A stretch of DNA of 64,000 nt, taken from contig NZ_CANMEH010000009.1 of the NCBI RefSeq assembly GCF_947496875.1, forward strand, positions 95,515-159,514. Reading direction: 5' to 3'. Below, piece after piece: positions 24,841 to 34,570 of the stretch. A program made the translations under genes and the position numbers. Position 1 is the first letter of the stretch; every line of letters starts with the position of its first letter. The stretch is from an uncultured Paracoccus sp. Lineage in GTDB: Bacteria > Pseudomonadota > Alphaproteobacteria > Rhodobacterales > Rhodobacteraceae. The notes beneath the pieces were generated by a model. It searched no databases. It was not told the DNA's origin and was given only the letters and a program-made list of their open reading frames with translations.

Positions 24841-26477
24841 GCGGCGTCCTCCCGAATCTGGGGCGGCGTCCAGTCCCGTCCGGGGACCGACGCGAGCAGC
24901 TTGCGCGTATAGGCGTGCTGGGGATTGGCAAACAGCTCCGCCGTCACGCCGGTCTCGACCACCCTGCCCTTTTCCATCACCGCCACGCGATCGCAGAGTT
25001 GCGCCGCAACCCGCAGGTCGTGGGTCACGAACAGCAGTGACAGTTCCAGCCGTTTTCGCAGATCCGCAAGCAACCGCAGCACCTGCGCCTGCACGCTGAC
25101 GTCCAGCGCCGACACGGGCTCGTCCGCAACGATCACCTTCGGCTCGAGCGCCAGCGCCCGGGCGATGCCGATCCGTTGCCGCTGCCCGCCCGAGAACTCG
25201 TGCGGGTAGCGATCCGCGGCGGCGGGCGACAGCTCGACGAGCCGCAGCAGTTCACGCGCCTGCTCACGGGCCGCGCGCGGCGGGGTGCCGTGGACGATCG
25301 GGCCTTGCGCGATCAGGTCGACGACGCGCTTGCGCGGGTTGAGCGAGGCCATCGGATCCTGGAACACCATCTGGATATCGGCGCGCATCGCACGCAGATC
25401 ACCACCCGACGCGCTCAGGATGTCACGCCCATCCAGCGTGACACGGCCCCCGTCCGCGTCGAGCAGCCGGGTGATGCAGCGGGCAACGGTGGTCTTGCCC
25501 GACCCGCTTTCCCCGACGATCCCGAGGGTTTCGCCGCGGCGCAGGTCGAACGACACCTGATCGACGGCTACCACGGCCTTGCGCCGGCCGCCGAAAATCC
25601 CGCCACGCGCCCTGAAGGTCTTGCGCATCCCTTCAGCCTTCAGGACCGTCGGTGCGCCGTCGAAACTGCGCGGCGCGGGCGGCGTCAGGTCGGGCACGGC
25701 CGCGATCAGCGCGCGGGTATAGGGGTGCTGCGGCCGGTTCAGGATCTCGTCCGCCGTGCCCTGTTCCACAAGCTCTCCCCGGCGCAGGACCGCGACCCGG
25801 TCGGCGATCTCGGCTACCACCCCGAAATCATGAGTGATGAAGAGCACGCCCGAGCCGTGACTTTCCTGCAACTCGCGGATCAGACGTAGGATCTGCAACT
25901 GGGTGGTCACGTCCAGCGCCGTCGTCGGCTCGTCCGCGATGATCAGGCGCGGGTCCATCGCCAGCGCCATCGCGATCATCACCCGCTGCCGCTGCCCGCC
26001 CGAGACCTGGTGCGGATAGGCGTTCATCGCCGAACGCGGGTCGGGGATATGCACCTGCTCGAGCATCTCCAGCGTCCTCGCCGCCCGCGCCTTGCGACCG
26101 AGACTGGTATGGAGCCTCAGCACCTCGTCGATCTGCCAGCCGACCGTCTTCTGCGGGTTCAGCGCCGTCATCGGCTCCTGGAAAATCATCGCCATGCGGT
26201 TGCCGCGCAACTGACGGATCTCGCGCTCGGACAGTGTTGCAAGGTCCTGCCCTTCCAGCCGGATCCGGCCATCGGTCATGCGCACCGACGGCTCGGGCAG
26301 CAGGCGCATCACGGCTCCGGCCGCCAGGCTCTTGCCGGACCCGCTCTCGCCCACAAGACACAGGATCTCCCCGCGGTTCACCGTCAGCGACAGCCCGTCC
26401 AGCGCCAGCGGCCGGTCCGACCCCTCGGGCAGCGCGACCCGCAGATCCTCGATCTCGAGTATAGGTGCCTCGCTCAT
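24837..26477 (-). CDS. ABC transporter ATPase with two fused nucleotide-binding domains (DppDF type)
   Basis: Product of 546 residues. Two full ATPase modules: Walker [13 protein letters not shown] and [13 protein letters not shown], signatures [16 protein letters not shown] and [16 protein letters not shown], each followed by Walker B ([20 protein letters not shown]) and an oligopeptide-transport C-terminal tail ([28 protein letters not shown]). One protein thus replaces DppD and DppF. It overlaps the permease gene by ATGA. Operon with permeases and a family-5 binding protein. Confidence 0.88.
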   Translation of the reverse strand: MSEAPILEIEDLRVALPEGSDRPLALDGLSLTVNRGEILCLVGESGSGKSLAAGAVMRLLPEPSVRMTDGRIRLEGQDLATLSEREIRQLRGNRMAMIFQEPMTALNPQKTVGWQIDEVLRLHTSLGRKARAARTLEMLEQVHIPDPRSAMNAYPHQVSGGQRQRVMIAMALAMDPRLIIADEPTTALDVTTQLQILRLIRELQESHGSGVLFITHDFGVVAEIADRVAVLRRGELVEQGTADEILNRPQHPYTRALIAAVPDLTPPAPRSFDGAPTVLKAEGMRKTFRARGGIFGGRRKAVVAVDQVSFDLRRGETLGIVGESGSGKTTVARCITRLLDADGGRVTLDGRDILSASGGDLRAMRADIQMVFQDPMASLNPRKRVVDLIAQGPIVHGTPPRAAREQARELLRLVELSPAAADRYPHEFSGGQRQRIGIARALALEPKVIVADEPVSALDVSVQAQVLRLLADLRKRLELSLLFVTHDLRVAAQLCDRVAVMEKGRVVETGVTAELFANPQHAYTRKLLASVPGRDWTPPQIREDAA

Positions 26478-27352
26478 GTCTTCTTCTGCCTCGGGTTCAG
26501 CACCTCGTTCAGCCCTTCGCCCAGAAGCGAGAAGGACAGGACCGTCAGCACGATGGCAAATCCCGGAATGGCGGACACAAACCATGCGGTGCGCAGCACG
26601 GCCCGGCCCTGGCCGATCATGTTGCCCCAACTCGCGTAATTCGGATCGCCGAGCCCGAGAAAGGCAAGGGCACTTTCAAGCAGGATCGCCAGCGCCATGA
26701 TGACGGAGGCGTAAATGACGATCGGCGGCAGCGCGTTCGGCAGGATCTCGCGGAAGATGATGGCCGTGTGACCCACGCCGAGGTTTCGCACCGCCTCCAC
26801 GAACTCGCGTCTGCGCAGCGACATGAACTCGGCCCGTGAGAGTCTGGCCGGGGCCGTCCACGAGACGATGCCGATGGCCAGCACGATGTTCTCGATCGAG
26901 GATCCGAGGATCGCGACCAGCGCCAGCAGCAGCACGAAGCTGGGGACCGTCTGGAATGCCTCGGTGACGCGCATCAGCACGTCGTCCACCCAGCCGCCAA
27001 AATAGCCGGCAAGCGCCCCGATGACGACGCCGATCGCGATCGAGATGACGGTTGCGACGACGCCGATCAGCAGCGAGATGCGCGCCCCGTGCAGGATGCC
27101 TGCAAGGATATCCCGGCCAAGCTGGTCCGTGCCGAGCGGGGTGTCCCAGGTCTGGAACGGCCATGTCAGCGGCGGCCCCGCGCGCCGCAGCGGATCGACG
27201 GGTTCGTAGAGTCCGGCCACCGCAGCCAGCAGAACCACGCAGCCGAGCAGGACCAGCCCCAGCACCGCCGCCTTGTTGCGCCGGTAGCGTCGCCAGAACA
27301 CCCGCCAGCGCGGCTCCTCAGGGGGAAGATCGATCGGATCGGCGAGGCTCAT
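26474..27352 (-). CDS. Oligopeptide-type ABC permease, DppC-like
   Basis: Product of 292 residues. DppC family: cytoplasmic N-terminus, first membrane segment AAVLGLVLLGCVVLLAAVAGLY, GTDQLGRDILAGILHGARISL signature, SWTAPARLSRAEFMSLRRREFVEA EAA loop and LGDPNYASWGNMIGQGR. Forms the channel with the DppB-like partner. Short overlaps with both neighbours. Confidence 0.87.
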   Translation of the reverse strand: MSLADPIDLPPEEPRWRVFWRRYRRNKAAVLGLVLLGCVVLLAAVAGLYEPVDPLRRAGPPLTWPFQTWDTPLGTDQLGRDILAGILHGARISLLIGVVATVISIAIGVVIGALAGYFGGWVDDVLMRVTEAFQTVPSFVLLLALVAILGSSIENIVLAIGIVSWTAPARLSRAEFMSLRRREFVEAVRNLGVGHTAIIFREILPNALPPIVIYASVIMALAILLESALAFLGLGDPNYASWGNMIGQGRAVLRTAWFVSAIPGFAIVLTVLSFSLLGEGLNEVLNPRQKKT

Positions 27353-28323
27353 GCCAGCTCGATCCGACTGTCGAGCCGGGCATAGAGGAGGTCGGTCAGG
27401 AAATTGACGACGATCACGACCACCGAGCTGAGAAAGATGATGCCCATCAAGGTGTTCATGTCGCGCTGGATGACGGACTGGTACGCAAGCTGGCCAAGCC
27501 CCGGCAGCGAGAAGATCGTCTCCACCACCACCGAGCCCCCGAGCAGCGTCGAGAACTGCAGGCCCAGCAGCGTGACCACCGGCAGCAGCGCGTTGCGCAT
27601 GATGTGATGGACCATCAGCCGCGTCTCGCCTGCGCCCTTGGCGCGGGCGGTGCGGACATAGTCGAGCTCGGCCACCTCCAGCACGCTGGCGCGCATCAGC
27701 CGAAGGTAGAAGGCCAGATAGATCAGGGACAGCGCTGCGGTCGGCATGACGAGGTGCCTTGCGACGTCCAGCACGTGGTCCCACCCGGTATGGAACGCGG
27801 CGATGGTCCGGATTCCCCCGACTGGAAGCCAGCCGAGCTTGACCGAGAAGATGACGATCATCATCAGCGACAGGAAGAAGCTGGGCGTGGCGTAGAAGAT
27901 CAGCCCGAGCGTCGAGATGACGTTGTCGGTTGCCGAATACGCTCGCCGAGCGGCGATTGCACCCAGCAGGATGCCGATCGTGAACGCGAAGAACAGCGAG
28001 GCGCACATCAGCATCAAGGTCGTGCCGAGCCGGTCGAGCAGCACGGTGGCGACCGGCTGCTCATAGACGTAGGACCAGCCGAAATCGAACTGCGCCATCT
28101 TGGCAAGATAGCGCCACAGCTGCACCCAGACGGGCTGATCCAGTCCGTACTCCGCGCGCAGGCGGGCGATGAACTGCGCGTCGGCGCCGCCCATGTCACC
28201 GACCAGCGCATCGACCGTGTCGCCCGGCGCAAGCTTCAGCAGCAGAAACGCCCCGACCATGATCATCAGGATCACCGGCACCGCCTGCAGCGCACGCCTG
28301 AGGGCATAGATCAGATACGCCAT
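27349..28323 (-). CDS. Oligopeptide-type ABC permease, DppB-like
   Basis: Product of 324 residues. DppB family: N-terminal membrane segment VPVILMIMVGAFLLLKLAPGD with the typical PGD motif, ARLRAEYGLDQPVWVQL loop, EVAELDYVRTARAKGAGETR EAA loop, FSLPGLGQLAYQSVIQRD near the end. Pairs with the DppC-like protein; overlapping ATGA junction. Confidence 0.87.
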   Translation of the reverse strand: MAYLIYALRRALQAVPVILMIMVGAFLLLKLAPGDTVDALVGDMGGADAQFIARLRAEYGLDQPVWVQLWRYLAKMAQFDFGWSYVYEQPVATVLLDRLGTTLMLMCASLFFAFTIGILLGAIAARRAYSATDNVISTLGLIFYATPSFFLSLMMIVIFSVKLGWLPVGGIRTIAAFHTGWDHVLDVARHLVMPTAALSLIYLAFYLRLMRASVLEVAELDYVRTARAKGAGETRLMVHHIMRNALLPVVTLLGLQFSTLLGGSVVVETIFSLPGLGQLAYQSVIQRDMNTLMGIIFLSSVVVIVVNFLTDLLYARLDSRIELA

Positions 28324-28386
28324 CGTCTACTCCATCGCGGGCGGCGCACCGCCCCGGTCCGCGCCCGCGTCAGATCACCCGCCAGC

Positions 28387-29979
28387 TCACTCGTCGAGCC
28401 AGAGATCGTACCAGCTGGAGGAGTTCCACCGGGGTGTGTTGTGGTGGTTGCGCAGCTTCTTCGACGTGACCGAGATGAACGGATGCTCGATCGCGAAGAT
28501 GACCGGCAGCTCCTCCATCGCGCGGCGCTGGATCTGGTGGTACATCTCGGCCCGCGTGGCCGGGTCCAGCTCGCTTGCCGCCGCATCAATCAGCTGATCC
28601 ATTTCGGGGGACTGCCACCCGAACTGATTGGTCCACGGCGTTCCCACTGGCGAACCCGAGCGCAGCCAGACCATCGTCGAGACCGCGGGGTCGGCGCGGA
28701 ACTGGTGCCAGCCATTCGCGGTGTCGAAGTCGTGGTCGCGGTAGACGCCGCTCAGGAAACCCGGCGCGTCGTTCTGAACCAGCGTCACCTCGATCCCGAT
28801 CTCGGCCATGGCCTGCGCGAAATACTCGGCCCACAGCTGCGTGTACTCACCCCATGGGGCCGGCCGGTGCCGCAGGCGCAGCCGAATGCCGTCGGCGTCC
28901 GGCGTGTAGCCGGCCTCGTCAAGCAGCGCCTTCGCCTTCTCCGGGTCGTAGGGATAGGTCGGCACGTCATCAGTGTAGTTCGCGCCGCCTGTGGAGGGGA
29001 CCGGTCCGCGACCGGGCTTGGCATAGCCGCGCATGATGGTCTCGATCGCGTAGTCGATGTCCAGCCCGTGATAGATCGCCTGGCGCACGCGCAGATCGGC
29101 GAGTGCCTCGTTCCTGTGATTGAACTCGATGGTCGAGTGGGCGACGTTGTTCTCGTAGCCTTCGGGTCCGACGTCAAAGCGCGGATCATCGGCCAGCCGC
29201 TCGACATCGGCCATGGAAACGCCGATGAAGCCCGACTCGTGAATTTCGCCCGCCTCGAGTGCCGCCGCGGCGGCGGACCGGTCGGTGATGAAGCGCCAGA
29301 CGACGCGGTCGAGATAGGGATACTCCTCGCCGCGCCAGTAATCGTCATTGCGCTCGGCGATCACGTACTGACCGCGCTGGTACTCGGCGAACTTGAACGG
29401 GCCCGTGCCGATGGGCGCGGTGTTGTATTCGTTCTGCAGCGGATCGGTGCCCTCGAAGATGTGCGCGGGGACCGGATGGCCGAGGTCCGGCATCGCCGCC
29501 AGCATCAGCTCCAGCGGCATCGGCTGGGAATACCGGAAGACCGCCGTGTGCGGGTCCGGGCAGTCCACCGCCTCCAGGTACTGCTGCAGCGTGGTGGAAT
29601 AGTTCAGAAGTTCCTTCCACAGGTTCATCGCACTGTAGGAGACGTCCTCGCAGGTGAAATCCTCGCCGTCGTGCCAGCGTACGCCCTCGCGCAGCTTGAA
29701 CGTGATCTCCAGCCCGTCCTCGGACGACGACCAGTCGGTTGCCAGGACCGGTTCATAGCCGTCGTAGCTCTTGTCGATGAGCGGCTCGACGATCTTGCCG
29801 GATATCTCGTAGACGCCGGTGGAGGCGCGCAGCGCCGGGTTCAGGATCCGCTGCTCCGACACCATGTGGATGATCGCGGTTCCGCCACGCTTCGGCTCGT
29901 CATCCTGCGCCGCGACAGGGGTGCCGGTCGCCATCAGCGCACCCGCCGCCACAGCTGCAAACATCATCCTGTCGATCAT
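28387..29979 (-). CDS. ABC substrate-binding protein, family 5 (peptide/nickel type)
   Basis: Product of 530 residues. Start MIDRMMFAAVAAGALMATG with a GGGGGAAAGG site upstream and signal cleavage near VAAQD. SBP_bac_5 fold: IVEPLIDKSYDGYEP, LREGVRWHDGEDFTCEDV, PIGTGPFKFAEYQRGQYV, RVVWRFITDRSAAAAALEAGEI, PYDPEKAKALLDEAGY. It captures the imported compound in the periplasm. First gene of the minus-strand transporter operon, divergent from an SDR gene 178 bp away. Confidence 0.88.
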   Translation of the reverse strand: MIDRMMFAAVAAGALMATGTPVAAQDDEPKRGGTAIIHMVSEQRILNPALRASTGVYEISGKIVEPLIDKSYDGYEPVLATDWSSSEDGLEITFKLREGVRWHDGEDFTCEDVSYSAMNLWKELLNYSTTLQQYLEAVDCPDPHTAVFRYSQPMPLELMLAAMPDLGHPVPAHIFEGTDPLQNEYNTAPIGTGPFKFAEYQRGQYVIAERNDDYWRGEEYPYLDRVVWRFITDRSAAAAALEAGEIHESGFIGVSMADVERLADDPRFDVGPEGYENNVAHSTIEFNHRNEALADLRVRQAIYHGLDIDYAIETIMRGYAKPGRGPVPSTGGANYTDDVPTYPYDPEKAKALLDEAGYTPDADGIRLRLRHRPAPWGEYTQLWAEYFAQAMAEIGIEVTLVQNDAPGFLSGVYRDHDFDTANGWHQFRADPAVSTMVWLRSGSPVGTPWTNQFGWQSPEMDQLIDAAASELDPATRAEMYHQIQRRAMEELPVIFAIEHPFISVTSKKLRNHHNTPRWNSSSWYDLWLDE

Positions 29980-30157
29980 CGCGCCTTTCCCCCTGTTGCG
30001 CCCGGTGCACGTGCGACAAGCAGCCGCCGCGTCGGGACGATTGCGCGCCGCCCATCCGTGGTTGTCAACCCGCCACTTGGGTTGCTTCTGCGAAATTGCC
30101 GGGGCATCAATCGTGTATCGCCTCAACTTCAGAACATCTGTCCGGCGCGAGGATCAA

Positions 30158-30886
30158 TTGCACAACGACATTTCCGGTTCAACCGTATGGATCACCGGCG
30201 CTGGCTCGGGGATCGGCGCCGCGATGGCCCGGGCCTTTGCCGCGGCGGGCGCCACCGTGGCCCTGACCGCGCGCAGCGACGGTCCCCTGCAGCAGATCGC
30301 GGACGAGCTTGTCGCCGACGGCTGCCGCGTGCTGGTGGCGCCCGGGGACGTCCTCAGTCGCACGGGGCTGGTCGCGATCGCCGAGCGGATCGTGGCCGAA
30401 ACGGGGCGTCTGGACATCCTGTGCAACAACGCCGGCATGAACATCCCGCAGCGCCGGTGGGCCGACCTCGACTGGGGGGCGTGGGACCAGGTGCTGGATG
30501 TCAATATTAAGGGCGCGCTCAACGCCATCGCTGCGGTACTGCCGCAGATGCGCCGGCAGGGTGCGGGCATCGTGATCAACACCTCGTCCTGGGCAGGACG
30601 GTTCCATTCGCCCACCGCCGGCGTCGCCTACGGCGCGTCCAAGCACGCGCTGACCGACATCAGCGCCAGCATCAACTCCGAAGAAGGGGCGCACGGCATC
30701 CGCTCGACCGCGCTTTGCCCGGCAGAGGTCGCGACGCCGCTTCTTGCCCGGCGCCCCGGCTTCGAACACGCGACCATGGGGGCGATGATCCAGCCCGAAG
30801 ACATGGCCGAGGCCGCCCTGTTTGTCGCCCGCATGAACCCCGGGGTTGCCGTGCACGAGATCACTCTCGCCCCGATCCACCGCTGA
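30158..30886 (+). CDS. Short-chain dehydrogenase/reductase
   Basis: Product of 242 residues. No in-frame ATG lies near; TTG 30158 is chosen because GAGG stands 6-7 nt upstream and the SDR core begins at once. Classical SDR: TGAGSGIGAAMA cofactor motif, NNAG, catalytic Ser in INTSSW, YGASKHALT with Tyr-x3-Lys. An NAD(P)-dependent alcohol/carbonyl oxidoreductase of unknown substrate. 12 bp upstream of the glyoxalase-like gene, and divergent from the transporter operon, so it probably serves the same pathway. Confidence 0.83.
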   Translation: MHNDISGSTVWITGAGSGIGAAMARAFAAAGATVALTARSDGPLQQIADELVADGCRVLVAPGDVLSRTGLVAIAERIVAETGRLDILCNNAGMNIPQRRWADLDWGAWDQVLDVNIKGALNAIAAVLPQMRRQGAGIVINTSSWAGRFHSPTAGVAYGASKHALTDISASINSEEGAHGIRSTALCPAEVATPLLARRPGFEHATMGAMIQPEDMAEAALFVARMNPGVAVHEITLAPIHR

Positions 30887-30898
30887 AAGGAGCACCGC

Positions 30899-31771
30899 AT
30901 GTCCCATCCCGACTCGCATCCCGTCGAGGGCATCGACCACGTCTACCTGCTCGTCCGAGATCTGGACGCGGCGCGCGATGCCTACGCGCGGATGGGCTTC
31001 ACGGTGTCGCCGCGCGGTCATCACAGCGCCCATATGGGCAGCGCCAACCACACGATGATGTTCGCCGACAACTACATAGAACTGCTGGGCCTGACGGCCG
31101 AGACCAAGGGGAACGCTGACCGTCGTGCGACGCTCGCCCGCGACGGCGAGGGGCTGCATGCCGTCGCCTGCCGGATCGGTGATGCGGACAGCGCGAAGGC
31201 CGCCCTCGACGCGCTTGGCATCGCGACGGGCGACGTGCGCGCATTCTCGCGGCCGGTGCCGTTACCGGGCGGCGGCGAGGGTGAGGCGAGTTTCCGCACG
31301 CTGGAATTCGCGGACAGCGAGGTCCCGCTGGGCACCTGCTTCATGTGCCAGCACCTGACCCGCGACACTGTCTGGATCCCCGAGCTGATGAACCATCCGA
31401 ACGGCGCCGTAGCGCTGGCGGGCATCCTGGCGGCGACGGAGGATCCCGTTGTCACCGCCGATGGGTTTGCGCGGCTGTTCGCCGCCGGCGCGGCGCGCCA
31501 GATCGACGACGGCATCAGGGTCTCGACGGGCGCACACTCGGCGCCGATGACGTTCATAACGGCGAAGGCCCTGGCCGAGCGCTTTCCCGGGCTGGACATG
31601 GGCGCGACCCCGTCCGGTGCCTTTGCGGCGATGCAGGTCGTCGTCGCGGACCTCGCGAAGACCCGGTCGATCCTGGACGCGGCTGGATTCTCGGTGTGCG
31701 AGACTGCAACCGGCATCGCCGTCGGCCCCGCCGAGGCCGCGGGCTGCGCCGTCGAGTTCGTCGCCCGCTGA
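30899..31771 (+). CDS. VOC (glyoxalase-like) domain protein
   Basis: Product of 290 residues, AAAGGAG just before ATG 30899. Starts with EGIDHVYLLVRDLDAARDAY, a vicinal-oxygen-chelate beta-alpha-beta unit with a potential metal His, then HMGSANHTMMFADNYIELLG. A second, weaker VOC-like half follows (FAAMQVVVADLAKTRSIL). Resembles the glyoxalase_3 group of uncharacterised metal enzymes. Likely an isomerase, lyase or dioxygenase working with the upstream SDR. Substrate unknown. Confidence 0.78.
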   Translation: MSHPDSHPVEGIDHVYLLVRDLDAARDAYARMGFTVSPRGHHSAHMGSANHTMMFADNYIELLGLTAETKGNADRRATLARDGEGLHAVACRIGDADSAKAALDALGIATGDVRAFSRPVPLPGGGEGEASFRTLEFADSEVPLGTCFMCQHLTRDTVWIPELMNHPNGAVALAGILAATEDPVVTADGFARLFAAGAARQIDDGIRVSTGAHSAPMTFITAKALAERFPGLDMGATPSGAFAAMQVVVADLAKTRSILDAAGFSVCETATGIAVGPAEAAGCAVEFVAR

Positions 31772-31793
31772 TCGGGTCGCGGCCGGCCGCCGA

Positions 31794-33614
31794 TCACGCC
31801 TCGACCAGGTGGCCGCCGCCCACGTCCCGGAGCCGCACCTGCGCGGGACCCGCGCCGAGCGGGTGGACAGGCGAAGGGATCTCGCCGGACAGCCGCGGCA
31901 TCGCCGGACGGACATGCCCCGGCTCGGGCACAGGCACGGCCGCCATCAGCCGCTGCGTATAGGGGTGCTGCGGGTCGCCGAAGATCTGCGCGCGGGTTCC
32001 CATCTCCACGATCTGACCCAGATACATGACGGCGATCCGGTCCGAGATGTTCTCGACCACCGCCATGTCATGGCTGATGAACAGGTACGACACGCCCATG
32101 TCCTGCTTCAGCTCTGCCAGCAGGTTCAGCACCCGCGCCTGGACCGACACGTCCAGCGCCGACACGCTTTCGTCGGCGATGATCAGGCGGGGGCTCAGCG
32201 CCAACGCCCGGGCGATGCAGATGCGCTGACGCTGACCGCCTGAAAACTCGTGCGGGTGCCGGTCCAGATGGCTGCGGTCCAGCCCCACCCGCTCGAACAG
32301 CGCGGCGACGCGGTCGCGCCGTTCGCCGGGTGTGCCGACGCCGTGGATGACCAGCGGTTCGGCCACCAGCTGGCCGACCGTCATGCGCGGATTCAGCGCC
32401 GCCATCGGATCCTGGAAGATCATCTGCACATCGCGATGCAGCGCCATGCGCCCCGCGCCATCCAGCGATCCGACCCGGCGGCCGGCGATGCTGATCGTCC
32501 CGGCATGGGGCACCAGCCCCACCATCGCGCGGGCAATGGTGGACTTGCCGCAACCGGACTCGCCCACCAGCGCGAAGGTCTCGCCCTCCGCGATGTCGAA
32601 GCTGACATGTTCGACCGCATGGACCTGCTGGACCACACGCTGCAGCAACCCGCCATGAATATCGAAGCGCACCGAAAGGTCCTTCACCTGCACCAGTGGC
32701 GCCTGCGGTACGGCTGTCTGGCCGCTGCCATCGCCCATCCGCGGCACCGCGGCCAGCAGTGCCCGGGTGTAATCCTCCCGGGGATGCTCGAATATCTCGG
32801 CGGCGAGTCCCTCTTCGACCATTCGCCCGTTCTGCAGGATCAGCACCTGGTCGGCCATCTCCGCCACGACACCCATGTCGTGCGTGATCAGAACGATCGC
32901 GGTTCCCGTCTCGCGCTGCAGGTCCCGCAGCAGGTCGAGCACTTCGCGCTGCACGGTGACGTCCAGTGCCGTCGTGGGCTCGTCGGCGATCAGCACGTCG
33001 GGTCGCAGGGGCAGGGCCATCGCGATCATGACCCGCTGACGCATTCCCCCGGACAGCTCGTGCGGATACTGCCGCAGCCGCCGTTCCGGCTGGCTGATGC
33101 GGACCGCCTGCAGCGCGGCCAGGGCCTGGGCCCGGGCCGCGGCCGCGGTCAGTGGCGCATGGGCGCGCAAAGCCTCGGCCAGCTGGGTGCCGATCGTCAT
33201 GACCGGGTTCAGCGACGTCATCGGTTCCTGGAAGATCATCGCGATGCGGTTGCCGCGGATGCGCCGCATCTGCCCCTCGGCCAGGGCGGACAGGTCCCGT
33301 CCGCCGAACAGGATCTGCCCGCCGGTCACGCGCACCGCGGGTTTCGGCAGCAGGCCCATGATCGCCAGCGAGGTGATCGACTTGCCCGACCCCGATTCAC
33401 CCGCGATGCACAGGGTGCGGCCCCGGTGCAGGTCGAAACTGAGACCGTCCACCAGCGGGTGCAGCCCGCCCGGGGTGTTGACCGAAACCTGCAGGTTCCG
33501 GACCGACAGGACCGGCGGTCCGTCCGCTGAGGGCGGAGGGTGCGGGTCCGCCCGGTCCAATGCCAGGGACGAGGGGGCGGCGACCGCCCCCCCGACATCG
33601 TCGGCCTGGATCAT
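31794..33614 (-). CDS. ABC transporter ATPase with two fused nucleotide-binding domains (second system)
   Basis: Product of 606 residues. Two ATPase modules with Walker [15 protein letters not shown] and GESGCGKSTIARAMV, signatures [16 protein letters not shown] and [16 protein letters not shown], Walker [11 protein letters not shown] and IADESVSALD (Ser in place of the usual Pro). Belongs with the DppBC-like permeases at 36.2-38.1 kb. Last gene of the formamidase/AmiC operon and overlapping the formamidase gene by ATGA. Start is probably ATG 33614, though the first 30 residues are linker-like. Confidence 0.87.
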   Translation of the reverse strand: MIQADDVGGAVAAPSSLALDRADPHPPPSADGPPVLSVRNLQVSVNTPGGLHPLVDGLSFDLHRGRTLCIAGESGSGKSITSLAIMGLLPKPAVRVTGGQILFGGRDLSALAEGQMRRIRGNRIAMIFQEPMTSLNPVMTIGTQLAEALRAHAPLTAAAARAQALAALQAVRISQPERRLRQYPHELSGGMRQRVMIAMALPLRPDVLIADEPTTALDVTVQREVLDLLRDLQRETGTAIVLITHDMGVVAEMADQVLILQNGRMVEEGLAAEIFEHPREDYTRALLAAVPRMGDGSGQTAVPQAPLVQVKDLSVRFDIHGGLLQRVVQQVHAVEHVSFDIAEGETFALVGESGCGKSTIARAMVGLVPHAGTISIAGRRVGSLDGAGRMALHRDVQMIFQDPMAALNPRMTVGQLVAEPLVIHGVGTPGERRDRVAALFERVGLDRSHLDRHPHEFSGGQRQRICIARALALSPRLIIADESVSALDVSVQARVLNLLAELKQDMGVSYLFISHDMAVVENISDRIAVMYLGQIVEMGTRAQIFGDPQHPYTQRLMAAVPVPEPGHVRPAMPRLSGEIPSPVHPLGAGPAQVRLRDVGGGHLVEA

Positions 33615-34570
33615 TCAAAGACCGCGCGCGGGAAGTAGAAGCTGACGACCCAGTTCGGCATGTCCACGATCTCAGAGATCCGCAGGTCGCCGCAGGTCGA
33701 CACGAGCATGTAGGCGTCGACGGCCGACATGCCCCGCTGCGCGCAGAGCAGATCGACCATGCCGGCGACCGCGTCACGCGCCCCGGTCATCAGATCGGGC
33801 CCGATTCCGGTCGTCACCTCGTACCCCTTGGTGTCCAGATGCCGGGTGACCGGCCCGCTCGTGGTAAAGCGCGGGAACCGCAGGTTGGCATCCTTGACCA
33901 GATCGACGGTGACGATCGCGTCCATCGGCGATTCGATGGCGGTGCCGCAGACCTCGCCGTCACCCTGCGCGGCGTGGGTGTCGCCGATCGACAGCAATCC
34001 GCCCTCGACCTCGACCGGGAGGTACAGCACCGAACCGGCGGCCAGATCGCGGATGTCCAGGTTGCCGCCGACCCGCCGGGGCGGCACGATGCTGTGGTCG
34101 CCCGGTTCGGCCGGCGCGCAGCCGACCGTGCCGGCGAACGGCTTCAGGGGCACCCGCCCCTCGGAGCCGAACATTGCGTGGTCGCAGCCTTCCGGATCGA
34201 AGCTCCACAAGGTGAGGGCCGGATCGGGGAACTGGTCGGCCAGCAGGCCGAAGCCGGGGATGTTGGCGGTCCACCCCCAGCCGCGCCCGCCCTGCGCCTG
34301 CGGACGAAAGCCCTCGATGGTGATCTTCAGCGCGTCGCCGGGCCGGGCACCCTCGACAAAGATCGGACCGTTGACCGGATTGATCTTGCCGAAATCCAGA
34401 TCGACGACGTCCTGCAGGACGGAGTGTGGACCCAGCTGGCCGGCGGAGCTGTCCAGGCATTCCAGACAGACCGTCGCCCCGGGTGCGATCCGCAGCGCCG
34501 GCTCGCGCTGGTTGTTCCAGCCGAAATGGTGCTGCGCCCCATGGATCGTATAGTCGCAGTTACTGCACAT
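33611..34570 (-). CDS. Acetamidase/formamidase family hydrolase
   Basis: Product of 319 residues. FmdA/AmdA family: HFGWNNQREPALRIAPGATV, INPVNGPIFVEGARPGDAL, AGTVGCAPAEPG, PPRRVGGNLDIRDLAAGS, DTHAAQGDGEVCGTAIE and TTGIGPDLMTGARDAV are the family blocks, including the HAAQGDGE metal region. Such enzymes hydrolyse formamide or short amides to acid plus ammonia in the cytoplasm. It overlaps the downstream ATPase gene and the upstream binding-protein gene by a few bases, so it is one operon with an oligopeptide-type importer and an AmiC-like sensor. Confidence 0.85.
   Translation of the reverse strand: MCSNCDYTIHGAQHHFGWNNQREPALRIAPGATVCLECLDSSAGQLGPHSVLQDVVDLDFGKINPVNGPIFVEGARPGDALKITIEGFRPQAQGGRGWGWTANIPGFGLLADQFPDPALTLWSFDPEGCDHAMFGSEGRVPLKPFAGTVGCAPAEPGDHSIVPPRRVGGNLDIRDLAAGSVLYLPVEVEGGLLSIGDTHAAQGDGEVCGTAIESPMDAIVTVDLVKDANLRFPRFTTSGPVTRHLDTKGYEVTTGIGPDLMTGARDAVAGMVDLLCAQRGMSAVDAYMLVSTCGDLRISEIVDMPNWVVSFYFPRAVFE

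Noticed and set aside
27052..30510. Very long plus-strand open frame (1152 codons) across the first transporter operon
   Set aside because: It is antisense to dppC-, dppB- and binding-protein genes with full family motifs, and its own translation is Arg/His/Gln-rich with no domain. It is a high-GC shadow.
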